A stretch of DNA of 64,000 nt from Hofstenia miamia (lineage: Eukaryota > Xenacoelomorpha > Acoela), in assembly GCA_004352715.1 (NCBI GenBank), contig SCFE01000054.1:584829-648828 (forward strand), in the 5' to 3' direction. Positions 43,655 to 53,372 of this stretch are shown piece after piece (position 1 is the first letter of the stretch; every line of letters begins with the position of its first letter). The position numbers were made by a program, and so were the translations under genes. A model generated the notes under the pieces. The model did not search any database. It saw only the letters and a program-made list of their open reading frames with translations, and was not told the origin of the DNA.

Positions 43655-44200
43655 CTTGAATACTAAGCTTCTTTATTATTTTATGAAAAAACAACGAAAA
43701 TTTTAATCGAGAGTACTTTCGGTACTTACTGTACCATCGTCAGTCAAAAAACAAAAATTATTTGGTGGTAAAATATAAATTTACAAATCATTAATAAATT
43801 AAACTAAAATAAGTGAAGAGTTGATGACATGTAGTATTTAAATTTGGTTTCTCTTCCTTAAAATAAATTGATTCTACGATCTTGGTGCAGTTGTGTTTCA
43901 TTAAAATATTAAAGTCAGATGTTGATGCTTTATGTATTTTTGAGTGAATATAAATTTCGGATTGTAAGTGTCCATAGAGATGTTCTTGAATTCATGTCTT
44001 CAAATGTCTTTTCACCAATGTAGAAGCTGTCACACTTCTGACAATTATATTTATAAACAATATATGAAACCAAAGGTTTTTGAATTGGATCTTTGTTACG
44101 AATTAAATTTGATGTTTTTCCGAATTTAAAATTGGTATAATTCTTGATTTCCTTAGTTTTCTATGTAAATTATGTATAGATTTCTTAAGACATGTTTGAA
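43655..44200 (-). pseudogene. Penelope-like element fragment B (GIY-YIG region)
   Basis: Minus-strand translation gives KFGKTSNLIRNKDPIQKPLV, then YIVYKYNCQKCDSFYIGEK. The C-x-x-C...FYIGE motif is the GIY-YIG endonuclease start of Penelope-like elements. The 3' end holds a well-formed hammerhead motif (43705-43748) and abuts a (TA)n tract at 43633-43650. 5' truncated and frameshifted. Confidence 0.8.
43705..43748 (-). ncRNA. Hammerhead ribozyme motif in a Penelope-like terminus
   Basis: On the minus strand the order is TTGA, then the core CTGACGA, T, stem II GGTAC-AGTAA-GTACC (5 perfect pairs), GAAA, GTAC-T (AGTACT is self-complementary and can only pair between two copies), C as the cleavage base, then TCGA. 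TTGA and TCGA can form stem I (one G-U pair), with an AT-rich internal loop beyond. All invariant core bases of the hammerhead are present. Penelope-like terminal repeats are known to carry minimal hammerheads with very short stem III that act as dimers. Confidence 0.85.
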
Positions 44201-44299
44201 ATGAAATGCAAAAGATGAAGTACTGATTAATACTTGGCAAATCTAAATGTGTATTAAAATTGTTCACCAACTGCAATTTTCTAGATTAAAACAACCTAC

Positions 44300-44635
44300 C
44301 TGCAACTAGCTGAGTCGAGGCGAGCCTGGTTTTAGAAGTGCATTAGATAAACAATAAACCCAAGACGAGATTTCTTAAGGAATGAAAATTTATATTTTTG
44401 CTTGATTATGCAGATTTTCCTTATTTTTTCATTCAATATACCTTTCTTGTAATCTTATTTTAAAATGTGTATTAAATATTAGAAAGAGCTATTTAAAAAA
44501 AATTGAAAGCGCGATATTTTAAGGAAATTATTGAGCTAAAACGAGCCGAGCTGAGCCGAACATGCTCCAATTTAAGGCGAGCCGAACAGAGCTTAAAAAC
44601 TTCGGCTTGGTGACAAGTCAGTGGCTTAATATCTC
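44300..44635. mobile_element. GAGCC-rich hAT-type MITE, truncated copy 2
   Basis: Similar to 27378-27732. Shared blocks are CTTATTT-AAATGTTTATTAAATA, AAAGAGCTATTTAAAAA, GAGCTAAAACGAGCCGAGC and the end GGTGACAAGTC. The left end is missing or diverged. Confidence 0.6.
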
Positions 44636-44639
44636 TGTT

Positions 44640-45470
44640 TCCAAATGCCGGTAAAATGTTTGTAAAATTGAGAACCGAAATGTTGCTTAGCTTCATTAAC
44701 GCATAGCTTGATACAGCTATAACAATTGTATCATTTTGGTATTCGATCTTTGATAATATTCGTAAATCTGATTAATTATAGCTGCCAAACAATAGACTTT
44801 ATTTTTTAAATACTGGAGCTCGAATGAAGTAGATTAATTACAGAGCATTAAAAATTGATGATATTCTGGAGTCAAGAAAATACTAGGCTGCTAGTTTAAG
44901 CTAGTGCAAGTTTCAACTTTGCCAAAATGTTATCTGTCTAGGGTATTCCCATTATTACTTGATTCTACAGATTTCTTTAATCACCCCAATATGTTTTCAA
45001 CAAATAGATGATTTCATTTTGGGGGTGTATTTATACATTTGCTTAATTCGTATGCATGCATGATATTTTTTATTATTGCTTTGGACACAAACAACCAAAC
45101 ACCAGCAATTTCAAATTTGTTTAAACTTGATTCGATGAACAATCGGCTTCCAAGCCCCAAACTTCACTTACATATTCAAGACAGGCTTGAGAATTTAATG
45201 TATCAAATGCATGAGAAATTGATAGCATTATGATATGCAAATAATATTGAATAAAAATACTATTTGAAGATGTTATTGGATTCATACATGTCCATACAGT
45301 TACACTTTTTGTGAACCCAGTTTCAACCCGACATTTGTTCTGATAATTGTTTAAGTGTAGACACATCGTATAATGAGATGTCTACATATCAATCGTTAAA
45401 TTTTGGCATTCCTACAAAGAAAGGAGCCGAAACACTTTATATTTAAATTTGAAATAAAGTGTTATGACGA
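44640..45470. other. Non-coding stretch
   Basis: Nothing recognised beyond short chance frames. Confidence 0.3.
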
Positions 45471-45475
45471 GACAA

Positions 45476-45509
<34 letters not shown>

Positions 45510-45510
45510 N

Positions 45511-45647
45511 NNNNNNNNNNNNNNNNNNNNNNNNNNNNNNNNNNNNNNNNNNNNNNNNNNNNNNNNNNNNNNNNNNNNNNNNNNNNNNNNNNNNNNNNNN
45601 NNNNNNNNNNNNNNNNNNNNNNNNNNNNNNNNNNNNNNNNNNNNNNN
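45511..45647. other. Assembly gap within a (TA)n tract
   Basis: 137 N flanked by TA repeats on both sides. Open frames crossing it are artefacts. Confidence 0.95.
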
Positions 45648-45663
45648 TATATATATATATTCA

Positions 45664-46390
45664 TGTTAGCTAGACGTTAGAATATACCGGCTTCGATTAT
45701 AAATCATCTTCAGTATAACAATAATGCGGTAATAAATTTACAATAACTACACTTTATAAAATAAATATTGCATGCACTTCTAAAATAAATTTAATGTTAG
45801 CATGCTTTGTTGAATATTTAATAGTAGATCTTTCTTAGTTTCCTTAATTAAAATTGCTTCACCGATTTTTGGATAGTTTGATCTTAGTAGTATATAAAAA
45901 CTATCTTCACTTGCAGTATGTTTATATAAATATATTTCTGATCTTAGGTGCCCATTTAGATGTTCATATTCTTGTTCCTTGATGTCTTTTAGTTTCTTCG
46001 ATGTATGATTTTTTACAATCATCACATTGGTACTTATATATTAAAGAAGAAACTAAATTTGCGGAACTGGGTCCTTGTTTTTAATGATGTTCGATGTTTT
46101 AAATGAGTTAAATGTTGGTTTATCTTTGTTTGTTTAGTTTGGTGTTCATTATTATAACTCTGTTCTTTACTTTATTGACTTGGTTACTGCAATAGGGAAG
46201 TTTCAAATATATACTAGTCTTAGTTTCATTAGTGGCGCGTTTTTTATTTGATCTTTATTGCATAAGAACATATCATTCGAGAACTTCTTGATAATTTTGT
46301 GTGGATAACCATTTTTCTCTAATGTCTGAAAGATATTTTCAGTGGCAATTGCTAAGTGTTTATAATTTGAAGATGTTAGTTTAGCACGAT
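45664..46390 (-). pseudogene. Penelope-like element fragment C
   Basis: Minus strand, same family as A, B and F. The readable part includes MIVKNHTSKKLKDIKEQEYE and GHLRSEIYLYKHTASEDSFY, then ILLRSNYPKIGEAILIKETK, corresponding to the region after the GIY-YIG motif. Upstream frames recall NKDPVPQI. The terminal repeat next to the TA gap contains a hammerhead core. It is joined head-to-head to fragment D through a perfect inverted repeat at 46372-46432. Confidence 0.75.
45675..45722 (-). ncRNA. Hammerhead-like core, copy C
   Basis: Minus strand: TATA, CTGAAGA, TGATTTATAATC (AT-rich stem II), GAAG (last A changed), CCGGT, A, TAT. The three bases on each side (ATA/TAT) can pair as stem I. The GAAA to GAAG change probably weakens activity. 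Confidence 0.6.
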
Positions 46391-46394
46391 TAAA

Positions 46395-46556
46395 TAATGC
46401 TATTATGCTAAACTAACATCTTCAAATTTATTTTAGAAGTGCATGCAATATTTATTTTATAAAGTGTAGTTATTGTAAATTTATTACCGTATTGTTGTTA
46501 CACTGAAGATGATTTATAATCGAAACCGATCTATTCTAACGTCAAGCTAACATGAA
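46395..46556 (+). mobile_element. Penelope-like terminal repeat D, inverted relative to C
   Basis: Plus-strand copy of the C terminus: AGAAGTGCATGCAATATTTA, TAGTTATTGTAAATTTATTA, CTGAAGATGATTTATAATCG, ending in CTAACATGAATA next to TA-rich sequence. C and D together form an inverted-terminus structure. Confidence 0.75.
46497..46536 (+). ncRNA. Hammerhead-like core, copy D
   Basis: CTGAAGA, TGATTTATAATC, GAAA, CCGAT, C. The CTGANGA and GAAA boxes are intact; the stem III palindrome is altered (ACCGAT instead of ACCGGT). Confidence 0.6.
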
Positions 46557-46599
46557 TATATCAAAACTCAGTATAATTACATTTGAATATATATATATT

Positions 46600-47686
46600 T
46601 ATTTGTATTTCAAAAATTTTTTGCCTATGTTGAGATCACTCTCCCATAGTGTCTAGCTCCCATAAAGATTTTTTATTCAGCACAGTGTAGATATTTTAAA
46701 TTTTGTGGCCAGGAACACTTTAAGCACCACCTAAGTTCTGAATTTTTTGGCATTGTCATCAACCATAGAAAGAAATTCTTAAAATAATAACTAAGATCAC
46801 TTACACCAAAATTGCTGATGGAAACAATTATAATAAAGAACTACAATAACAATTTAACAAATAAACAACTGCATCATTTTAATATCCTATATCTATTATA
46901 AAATAGCAACATTTACTTCCCCTTCCCTCAGATCACTTTTATCACTGTTGACGCGAAGCATGTTTGCTGAAGAAATTAATTTTTTAAATGGATTATGCTA
47001 CGAATTAGCAAATTATCAGTTGAATATATAGCCATGAGAGAAAAGGGGACAAATCACCTCACCTGGAAGTTCAGTGTGAAAAAACAAAAATTATAAATTC
47101 AATTATTATAACATCGTTCTAAATTTTGACATTACTGCAACTAGTTAACAATTTTGTGATCTTCTAAAAAATCACAATCCATGTATTTAAAATTTATATT
47201 ACTTGATATTTGTTTGCATTCTCAGATGGTTACTATGTGTGAGTGCTGCAGGGGAAAAATTGTCATTTCATAACTAGAGGCGTACGCAGGGTTTCCTGAC
47301 GAGTCATAGCCCTGTGAAATTTTACAATATTGAAAAAATAAATCACAAAAATGCATTTCCCAACTTAGTTTTGAGAATTACTATTATTTACAACATTATT
47401 TTTAAATTAACCAATCAAAATCGTTCTTGATAACTTGATAGTGGACATTCCAGTATCCCACTCTTTATAGCCTAAGAAACCTTAACTTCATCAAAGAAGC
47501 CAAAAAATTAAAATCTAAATAGCACTAGCAGCAAATTATAATAATTATAATAAACACTTTTGCGGCTCATTTTCTTTTAGTTTATATGATATATGTTTTC
47601 AAAACAGCTTGGTGATGAAATTTACCAGAGTCATACATTACATATAACTAAGTACAAAAACATTCATTTTATCCCTAATTACTATT

Positions 47687-47690
<4 letters not shown>
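46600..47690. other. Non-coding stretch with a MITE fragment at 47279-47368
   Basis: GGCGTACGCAGGGTTTCCTG at 47279 matches the start of the hAT MITE at 30415; the right end is absent. Otherwise nothing recognised. Confidence 0.5.

Positions 47691-47718
<28 letters not shown>
47690..47718. repeat. (TA)n microsatellite
   Basis: A short TA run. Confidence 0.9.
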
Positions 47719-47720
<2 letters not shown>

Positions 47721-48190
47721 ACAGTTTACAGAACTACTTGTTAATCAAAGGATAAAATTCATATACTATTTGCTTTATAATGTAATGAACAAATCTCAAA
47801 AAATAATCATTCACTTAATACCATTTTTAATGATTTTTAGACGAACTCAGAAGAAATAAGTGCCAAATCTTTTTTCAACTAAAGATATATTATTATATTG
47901 TAATATAACTTTCTCGCTCATGAACAATAACTTTCTGCTAAAATGTATCTTGTCTCTAATATACAAAAATATCTCTAAGAGGGCTTAAGTCATAGACATG
48001 GTTTTATATTTTCTGGTAAGAGAAGTTTAGAAATATTTTTGGTCGACGCTGCTAATACTGGTTATTGTATTCTAATTTATTTGTAATCTACTGGTTTAGA
48101 ATATATATACATATATATACATATATATATATATGTATATATGTACATATATGTATATATATATACAACTATATACATATATATATATGC

Positions 48191-48226
<36 letters not shown>

Positions 48227-48231
48227 GAATA

Positions 48232-48405
48232 AGCTAACGTGCTCAATTCAATATTTCTAACCGGTTTCGATTTATAAATCATCGTCAGTGTACAAATGCG
48301 TGGGATTTAATTTACAATTACTACATTAAATTATTTGACAAAGGAAACGATATTGTAATTATTGATAGAACTAAATACATTGAAAAAATGAATTACATTA
48401 TACAT
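48232..48405. mobile_element. Penelope-like terminus E
   Basis: The terminal repeat (CCGGTTTCGATTTATAAATC) is followed on the plus strand by the start of the coding part: [26 protein letters not shown]. The same peptide is encoded on the minus strand in copy F. This end is therefore the opposite terminus of the same element family, broken off into TA-rich DNA. Confidence 0.75.
48255..48295 (-). ncRNA. Hammerhead-like core, copy E
   Basis: Minus strand: CTGACGA, TGATTTATAAATC (4-5 pairs, GATT/AATC), GAAA, the palindrome ACCGGT, T. Both conserved boxes are intact. Stem I pairing is not obvious. Confidence 0.65.
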
Positions 48406-48579
48406 TATATGTACATATATATACATATATATACATATATATACATATATATAAATATGTATATATGTACATATATGTATATTTATATACAACTATATAC
48501 ATATATATATATGCATATATATATACATATATATATATATTTATATATATGAATAAGCTAACGTGCTCAATTCAATATT

Positions 48580-48619
48580 TCTAACCGGTTTCGATTTATA
48601 AATCATCGTCAGTGTACAA
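48580..48619 (-). ncRNA. Hammerhead-like core, copy F left
   Basis: Same as copy E: CTGACGA, TGATTTATAAATC, GAAA, ACCGGT, T on the minus strand. Confidence 0.65.
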
Positions 48620-49267
48620 ATGTGTGGGATTTAATTTACTATTACTACATTAAATGATGTTGAAATATGCATACACTTAAAATATGTTCAGGAAAATTGA
48701 TCTTACTTTGTTGACTATTTAATAGCATGTTCTTGGTTGCATTTGTTATGAATAGGGCTTCACCTAATTTGGTGTTCTTTGTTCTTAGTAATATTTCAAA
48801 ATTTACTTTGTTTACTTTTTAAATTCCCTCTAAGATATTCTTTGATCCTAGTTTCAAAATGTGGCTTGGTTTCTCCGATGTAAAAATGGTTACATTTTTC
48901 ACATTGATATTTATACACAATGGAAGAAACCAACATTTTGTTTATAGCATCTTTGTTTCTAAAAATTTCTGATGTTTTCTTTGATGTTAACATTGGTACG
49001 ATCTTGGTTACTTTAAGTTTCTTGTATAATTCTATTTGTAATTCTTTGTTATGTACTAATTTCATTAATGTTTTATTAAATTTTTCTTCTTCATACATGA
49101 ATGGATTTTTCTTAACTTTCTTGTTTTTAATAAATTTGATAAATTTAGGTTCATCTTTTAAAATGTAATTCATTTTTTCAATGTATTTAGTTCTATCAAT
49201 AATTACAATATAGTTTCCTTTGCCAAATAATTTAATGTAGTAATTGTAAATTAAATCCCACGCATTT

Positions 49268-49303
49268 GTACACTGACGATGATTTATAAATCGAAACCGC
49301 TGG

Positions 49304-49304
<1 letters not shown>
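49268..49304 (+). ncRNA. Hammerhead-like core, copy F right
   Basis: Plus strand: CTGACGA, TGATTTATAAATC, GAAA, then CCGCTGG, so the stem III palindrome is changed. It lies inverted relative to F left. Confidence 0.55.

Positions 49305-49336
<32 letters not shown>
49300..49336. repeat. (TA)n microsatellite beside Penelope-like F
   Basis: A TA run directly joined to the right terminus of F. Confidence 0.9.
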
Positions 49337-49337
<1 letters not shown>

Positions 49338-49839
49338 AGCGTTTTATAATTTTCGGAACCGATCCTTTGAGTTTATAATTCATAGAGGGTTTTTGTGTGC
49401 TTAACACTATATGATTTAAGCATTTAAGAATATTTAGACGCCTTTTGTTATAAATATTCACAAAAAACTAAATTTATGAATTAAAACAAGATTAGAAGTT
49501 TGGTTAACTTTGTAAACAAGAATGTTAAATATGCCAAAATCCAGTTTTTAAAATACCCTAATAACTAATGAACAATCAACTATGCTATATCAACTCATTG
49601 AACATATTTTATTTCATGCATATTTAATGTAGTAAGTGAAAAAATTTTTTCCCACGGATTTGTTCTGAAAATGATTGAAAAATCGAAATCGATAGTGAAT
49701 ATATACATATATATAAGGTTATCAACCTTAAGTTTAAGATACATGGAAATTTTTTGATAGTCCTTCATTGATTTTTTTGATACTCTAAAAAATTGAGAAC
49801 ATATCACACGGTGTTAATTATTCTTCATTGATTACCAGC

Positions 49840-50110
49840 TCATCTGTCATGGAAAGCTCTAAATGATATGCCTCCCAGTTATCTATCAGACATATTCCTT
49901 GGTTAAACTCGAAGAAGTTCAACAAGATCATCTATCCTAAGGGCATATCTAGTGCCAATAGCATCGCTAAAATTTTGTGTGCGGGCACTTCCCATCTCTG
50001 CACGAATGTTTGGTCTCCATTTGCCACATCATCTAAAAACCTACTATTCATGTTTTCAGAAAACATTTATAGGAGAGCTATTTTGATAAGCTTATTTGTT
50101 TTGATTTGTA
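49840..50110 (+). pseudogene. LINE C-terminal fragment (CR1/L2-like)
   Basis: LSWKALNDMPPSYLSDIFLG, then RRSSTRSS, then ALPISARMFGLHLPHHLKT and CFQKTFIGELF. This matches the closing pattern of CR1/L2-type proteins (KALN..P.YLSD, R.LRSS, F...AP.LWN.LP, FK..LKT.LF). Stops present. Confidence 0.65.
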
Positions 50111-50164
50111 ATTATGCTTCATTGGCGTCAGCTTTATAAGAATATGTTTTTTATTCTTACTATT

Positions 50165-51183
50165 ATTATTAAAACAAATCCCTAACCAAATCCAGTTGCA
50201 TAGCGCTTTTAGACTTAAGCAAAGCCTTCAATTCACTGAATTTTGGAATTTTGGCATTAAACTTAAAAATTAAGAGTTTCAACAAAATTCAATTAAGTTA
50301 CTCATACAATTTTTAAAAAACCAAAAATAACGTGTATTAATGAATATTATGAAGTCTCAATATATTACAACCGATCGAGGAGTACCTCACGGCACAGTAC
50401 TAGGGCCAATTTTATTTGCAATATTTCGGCCACAGTTGATCACTAGCCAATATTTTTGAACAAGAGGAGCCAGTATAAAATGTGCCTTACATATGCCAAT
50501 AGCAGTAAGAAGTTTAATAAGTTTTTATTTCTATCACTATTCCTTCAGAAATTCACAAAAATTCCAGGACTAAAATTTGTGAAAATATCTACATTTATCC
50601 AATTTCTTTATACAATTGCCCCTCTTGATGCGATGTCCTAAACGCAACACTATTTCAAAGTAATATTGAAAATCTTTCTAGGTATCTCACATTCAACCTT
50701 TTAAAAATCAATATTGAAAAAACGCAATTCATTATATTTTTAACCAATTATGAAAAAGAAATAACAAACAAATCGAATTATGTGCCAATTGCGTTCAAAT
50801 AAAACAACGTGATCATGTTACATATTTAGGCTTTGATGTTGACAAAGATTAAATATTTGATGATTTTCTCCGAAAAAAGATACAAAAAATGGTTTCTGGC
50901 GTTAGATACTTATGCCACCTCACAAATTTAGGACCAAATTATCACGTTCAACAATTACATGCACTTTGTTATAGTAATTACAATATTGTTTATTTATTAT
51001 CAAAAACTTTTAATTGGTCATTAAAACCATTAAGTTTTGCACGTAAGTATGGTTATGTTTCTGAATACAGACAAAAGTATAATATATTGTCCCCGTTATA
51101 TAAAATACAATTTCATGCCGGGCAATTTTATTTAAGTATAAATATGGTCGAGAATCAATGTCTTTTCTTGCTTATTGCTTAAA
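50165..51183 (+). pseudogene. LINE reverse transcriptase fragment, degraded
   Basis: In order: LLDLSKAFNSLNFGILALNL, RGVPHGTVLGPILFAIF, LTFNLLKINIEKTQFIIF, GFDVDKD, and VSGVRYLCHLTNLGPNYHVQ followed by LHALCYSNYNIVYLLSKTFN. These are RT motifs 2-7 and the thumb of a jockey/CR1-type element. The catalytic YADD box falls in a scrambled stretch near 50440-50500. Multiple frameshifts. Confidence 0.75.
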
Positions 51184-51602
51184 CGTAATCCACGATGTAT
51201 TTGCAGCAGTACATCCAATCCTTGTTTTCATCGAACAGTCTCTAATATTTGGAATAATTTAGACAAAAACAATTGAGTAGAACATTTACACTGAGAAAAC
51301 ATTATTGGAGACACAAGCATGCTAAACACATTTAAAATTGAAATTGAGCTAACCACATACCTAGACACAAACACGCACACACATTTATTATTATTATTAT
51401 TCTTGCATCTCACAGCTTCATGCTGGTATCCCTCTCAGCTAGGGGAACTCACCAATCAGTAAAATATTTGAAAGATTATTACATGAACAAATTACACTTC
51501 ATTTAAATCATCATAAACTATGGTCCAAATCACAATTTGGTTTCAGAAAAAATTATTCAACATCAGACGCACTTATAAACACGACAGAAAAATGGAGAGC
51601 AC

Positions 51603-52011
51603 TATTAGACTCTAATAAATTTGTTGCTATTGCCTGTCTTGACCTCTCAAAAGCATTCGATTCTATTAATCATGATATATTAATAAGAAAATTAAAAAAT
51701 ATTGGTTTTTCTCTTAACAGTGCTCACCTTATATCTAATTACTTAAGTAATAGACTTCAGCGAGTTAAATTAAATGATACTTTTTCAAATTGGTTGTCTG
51801 TCAATANTATTAGACTCTAATAAATTTGTTGCTATTGCCTGTCTTGACCTCTCAAAAGCATTCGATTCTATTAACCATGATATATTAATAAGAAAATTAA
51901 ATAATATTGGTTTTACTCTTAACAGTGCTCACCATATATCTAATTAGTTAAGTAATAGACTTCAGCGAGTTAAATTAAATGATACTTTTTCAAATTGGTT
52001 GTCTGTCAATA
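51603..52011. repeat. 204-bp direct repeat across a single N
   Basis: 51603-51806 and 51808-52011 are nearly identical, joined by one N. Differences are a few substitutions, one creating a stop (TAATTACTT to TAATTAGTT). As at 28556, this looks like a join of allelic or paralogous contigs rather than a biological tandem repeat. Confidence 0.85.
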
Positions 52012-52268
52012 ATGGTGTACCTCAAGGAACCATACTAGGTCCCCTGCTTTTTAATATTTATGTGAATGACATGAAGGAAATTACGGACTGCAAAATAACA
52101 CAATACGCCGATAATACATCTATTTACTGTGGAAATAAACCCTTAGATAAAGCTGTAAAAGTTATTTAATCGAATTGTATAAAATTGAGCAACTATTTTA
52201 ACATGCATAGATTGCGTATTAATACGAAAAAAACTGAATTTTGCATAATGCAACCTTTTAGAAAAAAA

Positions 52269-53122
52269 NNNNNNNNNNNNNNNNNNNNNNNNNNNNNNNN
52301 NNNNNNNNNNNNNNNNNNNNNNNNNNNNNNNNNNNNNNNNNNNNNNNNNNNNNNNNNNNNNNNNNNNNNNNNNNNNNNNNNNNNNNNNNNNNNNNNNNNN
52401 NNNNNNNNNNNNNNNNNNNNNNNNNNNNNNNNNNNNNNNNNNNNNNNNNNNNNNNNNNNNNNNNNNNNNNNNNNNNNNNNNNNNNNNNNNNNNNNNNNNN
52501 NNNNNNNNNNNNNNNNNNNNNNNNNNNNNNNNNNNNNNNNNNNNNNNNNNNNNNNNNNNNNNNNNNNNNNNNNNNNNNNNNNNNNNNNNNNNNNNNNNNN
52601 NNNNNNNNNNNNNNNNNNNNNNNNNNNNNNNNNNNNNNNNNNNNNNNNNNNNNNNNNNNNNNNNNNNNNNNNNNNNNNNNNNNNNNNNNNNNNNNNNNNN
52701 NNNNNNNNNNNNNNNNNNNNNNNNNNNNNNNNNNNNNNNNNNNNNNNNNNNNNNNNNNNNNNNNNNNNNNNNNNNNNNNNNNNNNNNNNNNNNNNNNNNN
52801 NNNNNNNNNNNNNNNNNNNNNNNNNNNNNNNNNNNNNNNNNNNNNNNNNNNNNNNNNNNNNNNNNNNNNNNNNNNNNNNNNNNNNNNNNNNNNNNNNNNN
52901 NNNNNNNNNNNNNNNNNNNNNNNNNNNNNNNNNNNNNNNNNNNNNNNNNNNNNNNNNNNNNNNNNNNNNNNNNNNNNNNNNNNNNNNNNNNNNNNNNNNN
53001 NNNNNNNNNNNNNNNNNNNNNNNNNNNNNNNNNNNNNNNNNNNNNNNNNNNNNNNNNNNNNNNNNNNNNNNNNNNNNNNNNNNNNNNNNNNNNNNNNNNN
53101 NNNNNNNNNNNNNNNNNNNNNN
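52269..53122. other. Assembly gap, 854 N
   Basis: A sized gap inside the LINE copy. Confidence 0.98.
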
Positions 53123-53372
53123 CAATCCTTTATTAATACTGCAATTTATAACTGGAATATATTGCCAAAAGAAATGAAAATAATAGACAACCTTAAACAA
53201 TTCAAAAAAGAATTAAAATTATTATTTCTCAAACAAAAGTTTATATCAAGTAGATCATGGATAGGATTAAAATTTTATAATAACGATTATACAATAAATC
53301 GAAATTAGTAAGCTATCCGTAGTCAGTATATTTTTTAGTCAGTGTTGTTTTATTTATTTCATATTTGTTATT

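Larger units (their letters stand above)
48100..48660. repeat. Tandem duplication of TA-rich DNA plus a Penelope-like end
   Basis: The block ending TATGAATAAGCTAACGTGCTC (48100-48330) is repeated at 48450-48650, including the non-repetitive word ACAACTATATACAT and the hammerhead-bearing terminus. The duplicated unit therefore contains both the microsatellite and the Penelope-like end. Confidence 0.8.
48550..49330 (-). mobile_element. Penelope-like element F with inverted terminal repeats and GIY-YIG ORF
   Basis: Minus-strand element fragment enclosed by about 80-bp inverted copies of the terminal repeat (48580-48650 and 49230-49300), each with a hammerhead core. The open reading frame on the minus strand covers about 48820-49270. 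It shows [20 protein letters not shown], then MLTSKKTSEIFRNKDAINKM, then YKYQCEKCNHFYIGETKPHF and ETRIKEYLRGN. This is the GIY-YIG endonuclease of Penelope-like elements with its preceding Cys pair. The reverse transcriptase domain is absent, so it is a deleted copy. The frame also runs by chance through the flanking (TA)n to 49461. Confidence 0.85.
51450..53330 (+). pseudogene. LINE reverse transcriptase (CR1/jockey-type), interrupted by a gap and an assembly duplication
   Basis: Plus strand. ISKIFERLLHEQITLHLNHH, FGFRKNYSTSDALI, ACLDLSKAFDSINHDILIRK, GVPQGTILGPLLFNIYVNDM, then QYADNTSIYCG, FNMHRLRINTKKTEF. After the gap come WNILPKEMKIIDNLKQFKKE, LKLLFLKQK and a stop near 53308, matching the typical '.WN.LP......F+..LK..' end. 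The catalytic box reads YADN instead of YADD. A 204-bp repeat across a single N at 51807 and an 854-N gap (52269-53122) break the copy. Confidence 0.85.

Noticed and set aside
45403-45673. Open frames running through TA repeats and Ns
   Set aside because: TA repeats read as endless Tyr-Ile on both strands and Ns have no stops; these are artefacts. The same applies at 3400-3582, 20946-21329 and 52185-57273.
48920-49168. Plus-strand 82-codon open frame
   Set aside because: Shadow of the minus-strand Penelope-like GIY-YIG frame.
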